Below, in pieces: positions 46,013 to 53,176 of a DNA stretch of 64,000 nucleotides. Source of the stretch: a virus. Position numbers and translations under genes: made by a program. The stretch is from positions 1 to 64,000 of IMG/VR virus record IMGVR_UViG_3300044695_006482. One strand, given 5' to 3'. The number at the start of each line of letters is the position of its first letter. The first letter of the stretch is position 1. The notes under the pieces are model-generated. The model was given only the letters and a program-made list of their open reading frames with translations. It searched no databases and was not told the DNA's origin.

Positions 46013-47305
46013 ATGGAAACGTCTGTTTCTCGTTACGACTTCGCGCCCATCACGGGAAGCGAAACCACCGAGGAGGGTTACCTCCGCGTCTGGTGTCGTG
46101 CGGCGCGCACGGGGACCCAGCTCTACCGACGTGCAGACGGCTCTCAAGTTCGGGAATACCGCCCGCCGGAGGAGGTCAGCAACCCTGACTCCCTCACGAC
46201 GTTCGGCATGAAACCCGCGACCTGGGGCCACCCCCCGGTCCTGCTCGATTCGGCGAACACCAAGCAGTTCCAGATCGGCTACTCCGGTAGCCAGGTCCGG
46301 TACAACGACGGTTTCGTCGAAGTCGCCCTGGTTGTCACCGACCAAGACGCCATCGAGAAGATCAAGCGCAAGGACGCCACCGAGGTGTCCGCCGGCTACA
46401 AAGTCGACTTCGACCCCACCCCCGGTCTTACCCCCGAGGGCGAGGAGTACGCCGGCGTCCAGCGCAACATCCGGGTCAACCACATCGCCATCGTTCCCCG
46501 CGGCCGGGCTGGCCCGGAGGTTCGACTCCTAATGGATCGCATGGATGCGGCCGACGCCGTCTCCTTCGATCCCGAGTGGATCCGCGACAGCGGATCGGCG
46601 CTCCAGCCCTGTCAACCTGCATCTCCCGTTATGGCCACCGTCAAACTCGACGGCCTGGAGATCGATCTGCCCGCAGAAGCAGCCACCGCGGTCCAGTCCT
46701 TCGCACGGGACATGGGGCGCCAACTCAAAGCTGTGACTGACGAGCGCGACGAGCTTTCTTCCAAGCTCGACGCCCTCCAAGCAGATCTCGACTCCCTCTC
46801 CTTCGAGAAAGAAACCGCTGAAGGCCGCGCCGACGCCCTCGAAGAGCGCCTGGCCGAAGTCGACGCCGGCGCAAGTCGCATCGACACCGCCGAGCTCGAC
46901 CAACTCGTCGCCGCCCGCCTCGCCACCCTGCAGAAGCTGGCTCCCGCATTCGCCGAAGACTTCCACTTCGACGGCATCGACGACGCCGCTCTGTACACCC
47001 AAGCCTTCGAGAACCTCACCGGCTCCGCCCCCCGCGAAGACGCTGAGCCCGCCTACATCCAGGGCGTCGTGGAGGGCATCCTTGCCGCTCGCGCCGACTC
47101 CGAGGACGGCGACGAAGAGGAAGGCGATGACACCGAGGACGCCGGCGACGGCGAAGCCAAGGAAGACTCTGCCGACCGCGCCGACAGCACCGCCAACCTG
47201 CGCGATGCCCTCAAGGGCGCCGGCCGCAGTCCCGCTTCCCCGGTGGACACCTACCGCGCGAAGCAGGCGGATGCCTGGAAGCGTCCCCTCACTGCCACCA
47301 AGTAA
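46013..47305 (+). CDS. Prohead protease (DUF2213) fused to scaffold
   Basis: 430 aa. Residues 1-180 are the DUF2213 protease: VWCRAARTGTQLYRRADGSQ, YRPPEEVSNPDSLTTF, ATWGHPPVL, EVSAGYKVDF, and NHIAIVPRGRAGPEV. Residues 205-430 are a scaffold: long heptad helix (VTDERDELSSKLDALQADLD, FEKETAEGRADALEERLAEV), acidic tail (EDGDEEEGDDTEDAGDGE) and basic end. The scaffold shapes the procapsid and is then digested. An in-frame ATG at 46631 (MATVKLDGLEIDLP) could make scaffold alone. Confidence 0.85.
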   Translation: METSVSRYDFAPITGSETTEEGYLRVWCRAARTGTQLYRRADGSQVREYRPPEEVSNPDSLTTFGMKPATWGHPPVLLDSANTKQFQIGYSGSQVRYNDGFVEVALVVTDQDAIEKIKRKDATEVSAGYKVDFDPTPGLTPEGEEYAGVQRNIRVNHIAIVPRGRAGPEVRLLMDRMDAADAVSFDPEWIRDSGSALQPCQPASPVMATVKLDGLEIDLPAEAATAVQSFARDMGRQLKAVTDERDELSSKLDALQADLDSLSFEKETAEGRADALEERLAEVDAGASRIDTAELDQLVAARLATLQKLAPAFAEDFHFDGIDDAALYTQAFENLTGSAPREDAEPAYIQGVVEGILAARADSEDGDEEEGDDTEDAGDGEAKEDSADRADSTANLRDALKGAGRSPASPVDTYRAKQADAWKRPLTATK

Positions 47306-47317
47306 GGAGCTCCTGCC

Positions 47318-47926
47318 ATGCCCGTTACGTTCACCCCCACCACCGTCACCAACCCCTCCGGCGCTCAGGGCAGCTACCCGCTGCGCGAGGCCGTAGGCCA
47401 CGAGGGCGGCATTGCTGATCTGCAGGCTTATGTCTGCCGCAGCTACCGCAACCAGTCCGGCGCCGCGATCCCGTTCGGGAGCCTGGTGATGACGGACAAC
47501 GCCCCCACCACCAACGATCCGTACGCCGTTGAGCTGGCGACCGGCATCACCCTGATTCAGGGCATCGCTGTCCACTCCCTGGTCACTGAGGGCACCACCC
47601 TCGGTGCTGCTTACACCCCGATCCCGACTCCTTACTTCTCCGACGGCCGCATCGGCTATCCGGACAAGGAGACCGTCAACGTCGTCTCGAAAGGCGTTGT
47701 CTGGGTGTTCTCCGTCGATGCAATTGCACTCGGCGACGCGGTCCGCTTCTACAAAGCCGACCACTCCGGCACAACTGCTGGCGCCTTCCATGGCCGCTTC
47801 GGCAAAACCGCCGTGGCGACGAAGACTGTTGCAGTCGCAGGCGCACGCTGGCTGTCGGAAACCACTGCCGCAGGTCTGGTTCTCCTCGAGCTGGACATCC
47901 CCGGTCAGACCTACACCGCCGACTGA
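47318..47926 (+). CDS. Head decoration/cement protein (gp24-like)
   Basis: 202 aa with a strong AAGGAG site. LREAVGHEGGIADLQAYVCR then SYRNQSGAAIPFGSLVMTDN, followed by beta domains rich in Thr and Val. Its position between protease and capsid, and the composition, fit structural cement proteins of the Gp24/DUF2190 type that decorate and strengthen the shell. Not a known enzyme. Confidence 0.65.
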   Translation: MPVTFTPTTVTNPSGAQGSYPLREAVGHEGGIADLQAYVCRSYRNQSGAAIPFGSLVMTDNAPTTNDPYAVELATGITLIQGIAVHSLVTEGTTLGAAYTPIPTPYFSDGRIGYPDKETVNVVSKGVVWVFSVDAIALGDAVRFYKADHSGTTAGAFHGRFGKTAVATKTVAVAGARWLSETTAAGLVLLELDIPGQTYTAD

Positions 47927-47941
47927 CGGAGACCCTCCCCC

Positions 47942-48859
47942 ATGACCACCGAAATCCGCAACGACGAGGTCGGCGTCTTTCTCGCCCGTGAGCTTGAGAC
48001 CATTCTCAGCCGCACGTTCGAGGTCGAGTACGCCGACATCAAGTACAGCCAGCTGATCCCGATCTCCACCGAGGTCGGTCCTGGCGCTGACTCCTTCACT
48101 TATCGCGTCTTCGACAAGCAAGGCTCGATGAAGGTGATCAGCGACAAGGCCCAAGACCTGCCCCGCGCTGACGTGCTCCGCAAGGAAGTCACCCTGCCGG
48201 TTCGCAGCATTGGTGGCTCCTTCGCCTACACCATCCAGGAAACCCGTGCCGCCGCCATGGTGCCCGGCATGAACCTGGAGCAGCGCCGCGCCAACGCTGT
48301 GCGCCGGGCCTACGAGGAGAAGATGCAGGAGATCGCCTACTTCGGCGACGCTGCCTCGGGCATGAAGGGCTTCTTCAACAACGACCAAGTCGACAAGCTT
48401 GTCCCTGACAAGTGGTTCGATGGTGGCAGCACCACCACCGACGAGATGCTGTCGTTGCTGAACGAGGTGCCCACCCGCCTCGTGCAGAACTCCAACATGA
48501 AGGAGATGCCCAACACGATGCTGGTGCCCTACAACGTGTACCGCATCATCTCCACCACCCCGAGGTCGACCACCTCGGACACCACCGTGATGGAGTTCTA
48601 CCTGCGCACCAACCCGATGATCACGGCGATCGAGCCCATCAACGAGCTCGAAGCCTCCAAGTCGGGTGGCGCCCTGTCCAAGGACCGCATCCTGGTGTAC
48701 GACCGCAGCCCGGACAAGCTGCAGCTGCACGTCCCGCAGCCGCTGGAGTTCCTGCCTCCTCTGCGTCAGGCCCTCGAGTTCACGGTGGCCGCCCACGCCC
48801 GCGTTGGTGGTCTCTCGCTCTACTACCCCAAGAGCGCGATGGTGCTGGAAAAGGCTTGA
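47942..48859 (+). CDS. Major capsid protein (DUF2184 type)
   Basis: 305 aa. FLARELETILSRTFEVEYAD then YSQLIPISTEVGPGADSFTY, FDKQGSMKVISDKAQDLPRA, LEQRRANAVRRAYEEKMQEI, PYNVYRIISTTPRS and a C-terminal LYYPKSAMVLEKA. These match the DUF2184/encapsulin-like HK97-fold capsid proteins. Builds the icosahedral shell. Follows protease/scaffold and cement genes in canonical order. Confidence 0.9.
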   Translation: MTTEIRNDEVGVFLARELETILSRTFEVEYADIKYSQLIPISTEVGPGADSFTYRVFDKQGSMKVISDKAQDLPRADVLRKEVTLPVRSIGGSFAYTIQETRAAAMVPGMNLEQRRANAVRRAYEEKMQEIAYFGDAASGMKGFFNNDQVDKLVPDKWFDGGSTTTDEMLSLLNEVPTRLVQNSNMKEMPNTMLVPYNVYRIISTTPRSTTSDTTVMEFYLRTNPMITAIEPINELEASKSGGALSKDRILVYDRSPDKLQLHVPQPLEFLPPLRQALEFTVAAHARVGGLSLYYPKSAMVLEKA

Positions 48860-48917
48860 TCTTTCTCGCCTTTTCCCACCTACCCTGAATGGGTTGCACT
48901 GTTCTTCACACCTAGTC

Positions 48918-49331
48918 ATGATCATCGTTTACCGCCCTGAACTTGAAAACCCTCCGATGGACAAGGAGTGCACCATCGGCTTCTCGTTCGTCGATGGCGG
49001 CGGCCTTCCTGATCACATCCAAGTCACCTCGGGCGTCACCCGTGACTTCCCCGAGGACACCTGGGACAGGATCAAGGACTACGACGTGGTCAAGAACCTC
49101 CTCTCCCTCGGCGCCCTGCGCGTCCAGGACGAGGAGCCCGCGGCCGAGGCCACGACGACCCCAGTCGCGCACGACTCCATCGCCGACCTGCCCCTCACCG
49201 AGGCCATGAACCTCGTGGAGGCCAGCTTCGACCTGGACCAACTGCGCCGCTGGGACGCCAAGGACTCCCGCATCCGGTTGAAGAACGCCATCGCCAAGCG
49301 CATCAGCGCCATCACTGAAGGCAACGGCTGA
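48918..49331 (+). CDS. Head-tail region protein, unknown
   Basis: 137 aa from ATG. A beta-rich N-terminal half (GFSFVDGGGLPDHIQVTSGV, TRDFPEDTWDRI) and a helical C-terminus (IADLPLTEAMNLVEASFDLD, LRRWDAKDSRIRLKNAIAKR) that resembles Rho-N/FI-like small domains of head-completion proteins. Located between capsid and head-tail adaptor; likely involved in DNA packaging or joining. Confidence 0.6.
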   Translation: MIIVYRPELENPPMDKECTIGFSFVDGGGLPDHIQVTSGVTRDFPEDTWDRIKDYDVVKNLLSLGALRVQDEEPAAEATTTPVAHDSIADLPLTEAMNLVEASFDLDQLRRWDAKDSRIRLKNAIAKRISAITEGNG

Positions 49332-49639
49332 TGGCAGTCCCCACGTCCAGTGCCTTGCTCCTCCGCTTCCCCGAGTTCGGCGAGCAATCGCTCTCGGTGG
49401 TCGAAGGGGCGCTGACCGAGGCCGGGCGTTCCGCTCCGGTCACTACGTGGGGAACTGTCCACACCGAAGCCGTCAGCTACCTGGCGGCCCATCTGCTCGC
49501 CACCCGGACGATGCAGATCGGCCAACAGGTTGGCTCACCCTCCGGCACCCCCATGGGCACTGGTTTCGCCACCACGCTCTACGGCCAGGAGTACAAGCGG
49601 CTGCTCGACAGCCTCCCTCTCAGCGGCTTCGCCCTCTGA
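49331..49639 (+). CDS. Head-tail adaptor (DUF4054-like)
   Basis: 102 aa, start overlapping previous stop. LLLRFPEFGEQSLSVVEGAL, TEAGRSAPVTTWGT and AVSYLAAHLLATRTMQIGQQ are the conserved helices of DUF4054/gp6-type connectors that form the ring under the portal. It ends YGQEYKRLLDSLPLSGFAL. Good length for the family. Confidence 0.78.
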   Translation: MAVPTSSALLLRFPEFGEQSLSVVEGALTEAGRSAPVTTWGTVHTEAVSYLAAHLLATRTMQIGQQVGSPSGTPMGTGFATTLYGQEYKRLLDSLPLSGFAL

Positions 49640-49641
49640 CC

Positions 49642-50040
49642 ATGGCAATCCCGGCAAGCACGGTTTCCGCCTACGCGCCTTGGGGTAATGCCCAGCTGGC
49701 GTTTGAAGTGGGCACCGGTTACGCCGCCACGGATGCCGCCACGGGCAACGCGGTCCAGGCCACTGAGGTGATCGAGTACCTCGCCGCCCTCAGTCTCCAG
49801 GCCCCAAATTGGAAGCCCGAGAGCGGCGTCGATGGCACGACCTACGCCTGCCGTGGTCGCCTACTGAGCCCGGCAACCCTCGACCCGCGGATCACGAACG
49901 GCGCGCAAGCCGAAGCCGTGGTCAACGGCTACCGCGGGCGCTTCGAGCTGGTCTTCGACCTGGCAATGGACGCAGCTCACCGCCGCGACCTGCGCCAGTC
50001 GATCGAAGGCACGTTCCGCGTCGTCGGAGGTCCGACCTGA
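49642..50040 (+). CDS. Head closure/connector protein
   Basis: 132 aa. A beta-barrel-like chain (WGNAQLAFEVGTGYAATDAA, AVQATEVIEYLAALSLQAPN, LVFDLAMDAAHRRDLRQSIE). By position (second connector after the DUF4054 adaptor) it should be the head-closure protein that seals the capsid before tail attachment. No sequence family was recognised with certainty. Confidence 0.6.
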   Translation: MAIPASTVSAYAPWGNAQLAFEVGTGYAATDAATGNAVQATEVIEYLAALSLQAPNWKPESGVDGTTYACRGRLLSPATLDPRITNGAQAEAVVNGYRGRFELVFDLAMDAAHRRDLRQSIEGTFRVVGGPT

Positions 50041-50414
50041 TGCCCGCCCCCAAGCGCCAACTCAGCCAGGCCCTCGAGAACGCCACCGCGCAGGCGGTGC
50101 GCCAACTCGGCACCTGGCTCGACGCCCGCTTCACCCAGGAGATCTCCGAGGTGAAGTGGCCCTACCCGACACCTCCCAAGGTGCGGGACATCGTGGACAC
50201 CGGCCGCCTGCGCGCCAGTCAGACACGCGTCGTCAACTCTGACGGCTCTGTGACTTTCACCTGGCCCGTGGAGTACGCCAGCCAAGTCCACGAGGGCGGA
50301 GTCTCCACCGAGGGGCTTCGCTTTCCCGGCCGACCCTGGACGAAGGCCCCTCTCGAGGAGGCCCCGGCCAAGTTCGGCCAGCTGTTGCGCTCCGCCCTGG
50401 AGGCACAGCAATGA
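50040..50414 (+). CDS. HK97 gp10-like tail completion protein
   Basis: 124 aa. ALENATAQAVRQLGTWLDAR then ISEVKWPYPTPPKVRDIVDT, GRLRASQTRVVNSDGSVTFT and VEYASQVHEGG-V, the VEYA-x-x-VHEGG motif being typical of gp10-like proteins. It joins tail to head. Overlaps both neighbours by a few bases. Confidence 0.75.
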   Translation: MPAPKRQLSQALENATAQAVRQLGTWLDARFTQEISEVKWPYPTPPKVRDIVDTGRLRASQTRVVNSDGSVTFTWPVEYASQVHEGGVSTEGLRFPGRPWTKAPLEEAPAKFGQLLRSALEAQQ

Positions 50415-50884
50415 CGATCTCGACGGCCTACCCACCGGTCACGCTGCTGCGCAGCAACCTTGAGCGCTACGTCCTCGACCTGTTCGAGGCCAATAGCTCC
50501 ACTCTCAAGGCGTACACGGCATGGCCCGGCTACTACACGCTGCCTGACCGTAGCCGCATCCCCGCGGTCTACGTCACCGGTGCTTCGATGGTCCCCTCGA
50601 ACTGGACCATCACCGGCATCGAATGCGTCATCGAGGACGTCCCCACGATCACAAGCCCCGGTTCGTACACCGGCGTCCTCTCCTTTGAGAGCTGGAACGT
50701 CCGCTTCACGAACTACGGCACAAATCAAGGCACGCGCATGCCGGTTTCGATGCTCGACATCAGCCGGCGCATGGCGCGCGCCTTTCCACGGGACCCAGTC
50801 ACGTACATGGCCCGGACCGAGGTCACCTTCGAGGCCCTCACGGCCCGCATCCGCGGGGCCGTTCTGAACCCCCCGATCCCCTAA
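50411..50884 (+). CDS. Tail terminator-like protein
   Basis: 157 aa. LLRSNLERYVLDLFEANSST, RSRIPAVYVTGASMVPSNWT, GIECVIEDVPT and LSFESWNVRFTNYGTNQGTR fit the alpha/beta fold of minor tail terminator (gpU/gp11-like) proteins that cap the tail tube. Assigned chiefly by position between tail completion and major tail protein. Confidence 0.6.
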   Translation: MTISTAYPPVTLLRSNLERYVLDLFEANSSTLKAYTAWPGYYTLPDRSRIPAVYVTGASMVPSNWTITGIECVIEDVPTITSPGSYTGVLSFESWNVRFTNYGTNQGTRMPVSMLDISRRMARAFPRDPVTYMARTEVTFEALTARIRGAVLNPPIP

Positions 50885-50896
50885 GGAGTCACCACC

Positions 50897-51886
50897 ATGG
50901 CCGACTACGCCATCGGGCTGTCGTTCCACAAGGCTCACCGGACCCTGGTCCGCGCCGTGGAACTGGTCGCCCCCGCCCGCTACTTCGCAAACCGTGACAG
51001 CGCTGGCAACATCACGCTGCCGTCGCTGGCAACCGGTTTCAGCTACATCGAGCTGCAGGGCCTGACCCAGGCCAACTTCCAGATCAACGACAACAACCAG
51101 GAGTTCCGCCTGCTGGGTGATGACGGCTGGATGGACTCGGTGATCACCGGAGCATCGGTGCAAGCCTCGTGCACGGGCTACTTCCTGCGTCAGACCGAGA
51201 TCCCGAGCGGCGCCACCACGCCGAGCTACTTCGGCAACTACGACGAGGGCTTTGACCTCATCCAGCGCGCCCGCTACGACAAGAGCTTCGAGATCTACAT
51301 CGAGTTCTTGAAGGAGCTGGGCCAGGCCAATGGCAGCACCGGCAACTTCATCTACGACTTCACCGGCTTCAACGCCGTCATCCAGAACTACTCCGAGAAC
51401 GTCACGGCTGAAGGTCTCACCGAGATCTCCTTTGACCTGATGTCCCGCGGTCGTCCTGTGTTCGGCAAGTACGACGCCGGCTCCACCGCGCTGAACTTCG
51501 GCGCTGTGCAGGCCAGCCTGCTGTTCCTGGTGGCCGGCACCCGTCAGGTGGCCTACAGCCCCGCGGACAACACCAGTGCAGTGGTGACGTCGTCCACAGT
51601 GACGGCCACCTACACGAGCAACGGCAGCGTTGCCCTCGCTGGCCTCGCACTGGGCCAGACCGATGGTTCCGGCTTCCGTCTGGAAGTCGCCTCCTCCGGT
51701 GTGCGCGTCCCCGCGACCGTCGCCCTCGGTGGTGCCGGCACCAACGTCGTCACCCTCACCCCGAGCTCGGCACTGGCTGCGGCCACCATCTACCGCCTGA
51801 AGGTCGCCGACGGCGCCATCACGCAAGTGGTGGGTGGCGTGCGGCGCCCGATCCAAGGCGGTGTGATCGAGTTCCGGACCGCTTGA
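50897..51886 (+). CDS. Major tail tube protein with C-terminal Ig-like domain
   Basis: 329 aa, good AAGGAG site. Residues 1-215 are the tube domain (IGLSFHKAHRTLVRAVELVA, NITLPSLATGFSYIELQGLT, YDKSFEIYIEFLKELGQANG, LTEISFDLMSRGRPVFG). Residues 220-329 are an Ig-like or Big_5-type domain (AYSPADNTSAVVTSS, LTPSSALAAATIYRLKVADG). Such add-on domains decorate the tail surface and may bind glycans. A terminator follows, so this is the abundant end product of its operon. Confidence 0.85.
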   Translation: MADYAIGLSFHKAHRTLVRAVELVAPARYFANRDSAGNITLPSLATGFSYIELQGLTQANFQINDNNQEFRLLGDDGWMDSVITGASVQASCTGYFLRQTEIPSGATTPSYFGNYDEGFDLIQRARYDKSFEIYIEFLKELGQANGSTGNFIYDFTGFNAVIQNYSENVTAEGLTEISFDLMSRGRPVFGKYDAGSTALNFGAVQASLLFLVAGTRQVAYSPADNTSAVVTSSTVTATYTSNGSVALAGLALGQTDGSGFRLEVASSGVRVPATVALGGAGTNVVTLTPSSALAAATIYRLKVADGAITQVVGGVRRPIQGGVIEFRTA

Positions 51887-51908
51887 TCCAGTCGAACGAT
51901 CGCCCTAT

Positions 51909-51931
51909 GGCCCCTACCAAGGGGCCTTTTT
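51909..51931 (+). terminator. Rho-independent terminator after the tail tube gene
   Basis: GGCCCC-TACCAA-GGGGCC with T5 at 51927-51931. Separates high-level tube expression from the chaperone and tape-measure genes. Confidence 0.85.
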
Positions 51932-51937
51932 ATTGCC

Positions 51938-52204
51938 ATGAACTACGACCTGCTCGTCGAACCCGAAACAAGCTGCGTGTACGCGGTGAACTGCCGAGTG
52001 GAGGACTCCACGCTCCACTGTGGAGCCCTCTATCTCGAACCCCAGATCCCGGACCAGCATATACGCTTAGCGTATGGCGACGCTAGATTTGAGGTTGAAC
52101 TTCCGACGGAGCTGATCAACCGGCCAGACCCGTACAGGGCGTGGCAGGTTGCTCTACCACTACGCGATGAGCAAGTACGCCAGCCTTCTGTTCCCGGCCG
52201 ATAA
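51938..52204 (+). CDS. Small tail-region protein, unknown
   Basis: 88 aa, ATG 7 bp after the terminator's T-run. LLVEPETSCVYAVNCRVEDS then LHCGALYLEPQIPDQHIRLA and FEVELPTELINRP: beta-rich with three Cys. Its end overlaps the start of the tail chaperone by 38 bp. Might be a tail assembly accessory; not recognised. Confidence 0.5.
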   Translation: MNYDLLVEPETSCVYAVNCRVEDSTLHCGALYLEPQIPDQHIRLAYGDARFEVELPTELINRPDPYRAWQVALPLRDEQVRQPSVPGR

Positions 52205-52715
52205 GTACCACGAGATCGGACCTTTTCGTTTTCCTGTGTACAACGACCTCGTCCCTGGTGAGGCCAAACAGATCGAGGCTATTTCGCGTAAACAGTCCAG
52301 GTCGACATTCGCGTCAATCAAACTGGCGCAGCGTATTGCTAAAGACAAGAGCATCAGCACGAAAGAAGCTATCGAGCTGCTTGGCAACACCAGCGAAGAA
52401 AATCAAGACCTCCTCTACGACTACGCCGCCGAGCTCGAGGAGCTCCAGAAGAACAGTGTCGGCGCCGTCGAGCAGCAGGTTGCCTTCGTGACCCTGTTCA
52501 TGCAGTACCGGGCCGAGGTCAAGCTCCCCAAGGCCAAGGACTGGCAGCGCCTTGAGGACTGGACCGAAGCCGACACCGAAGCCATGCCCTCAAAGCTGAT
52601 GGAGGACGTGTTCCGCATGATCGGCTGGGAACGTGACGGCTGGCCGAAGCCCGAAGCAGAGGGAAAGCCCGAGGACGAGGAGCAGGAGTTCAGCCCTCCC
52701 CCGACGAGATCCTGA
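52167..52715 (+). CDS. Tail assembly chaperone (G-type)
   Basis: 182 aa from ATG 52167. AKQIEAISRKQSRSTFASIK then LAQRIAKDKSISTKEAIELL, AAELEELQKNSVGAVEQQVA and TLFMQYRAEVKLPKAKDWQR are the helical pattern of gpG-like chaperones. It coats the tape measure before tube polymerisation. It ends EEQEFSPPPTRS just after a C5 slip site, where a -1 frameshift yields the longer GT form. Confidence 0.75.
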   Translation: MSKYASLLFPADKYHEIGPFRFPVYNDLVPGEAKQIEAISRKQSRSTFASIKLAQRIAKDKSISTKEAIELLGNTSEENQDLLYDYAAELEELQKNSVGAVEQQVAFVTLFMQYRAEVKLPKAKDWQRLEDWTEADTEAMPSKLMEDVFRMIGWERDGWPKPEAEGKPEDEEQEFSPPPTRS

Positions 52716-53149
52716 AGGACTGCGAAGCAGTTCTACGCACAGCGCCGACGGACTGGGACGCGATCTACATCCGCCTGCGCACGTCTGCGCTGAGTGACGA
52801 CTTCCCCCGAGAGCGGTTCCTACGCACTCCGGTGAGCACGATCCGCATGGTGTTGCGCGAGCTCGAGCAGCGGGAGCAGGCCGAGGCGAACATGAACGCG
52901 CTGGCGACGGCGCGGCTGACACAGCTGGTGCTGCAGGTCGCGCACGGGTTCTCGGGCTCGAAGCGCCCCGCGCCGAAAGTCGCGGTCAAGGACTTCTTGC
53001 CCTACCCGGACTGGCGGCCGTCTTCAACCGCGGAGGCTCAAGGTCCGGACCAGCCGACGAAGTTCATTCTCAGCGAGCTCGGGAGAAAGCACCTGATTCC
53101 GATCCATGTGCTCGCCGCGCTGATGACCCCGCCAGATCAACGGCCGTAA
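52700..53149 (+). CDS. T extension of tail chaperone, via -1 frameshift
   Basis: In the -1 frame the sequence continues from the C5 run (52698-52702) as PDEILKDCEAVLRTAPTDWD, AIYIRLRTSALSDDFP, STIRMVLRELEQREQAEANM, and ends at 53149 before the tape measure. There is no good internal start near the frameshift, and the ATG at 52850 would remove conserved-looking sequence. This is the G-GT arrangement known from lambda and many siphoviruses. The slip site read in frame 0 is T-CCC-CCG. Confidence 0.78.
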   Translation, partial: PDEILKDCEAVLRTAPTDWDAIYIRLRTSALSDDFPRERFLRTPVSTIRMVLRELEQREQAEANMNALATARLTQLVLQVAHGFSGSKRPAPKVAVKDFLPYPDWRPSSTAEAQGPDQPTKFILSELGRKHLIPIHVLAALMTPPDQRP

Positions 53150-53176
53150 CATACGGCTAGCGCATAGGGAAGGTCA

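Noticed and set aside
46529-48925. 798-aa open frame antisense to protease, cement and capsid genes
   Set aside because: High GC keeps antisense frames open. The sequence is Val/Gly/Arg-rich without motifs and crosses three well-supported genes.
50219-51856. 545-aa minus-strand frame over the tail tube gene
   Set aside because: Composition (GDV, GAR runs) is that of an antisense shadow; the plus genes have clear start sites and a terminator.
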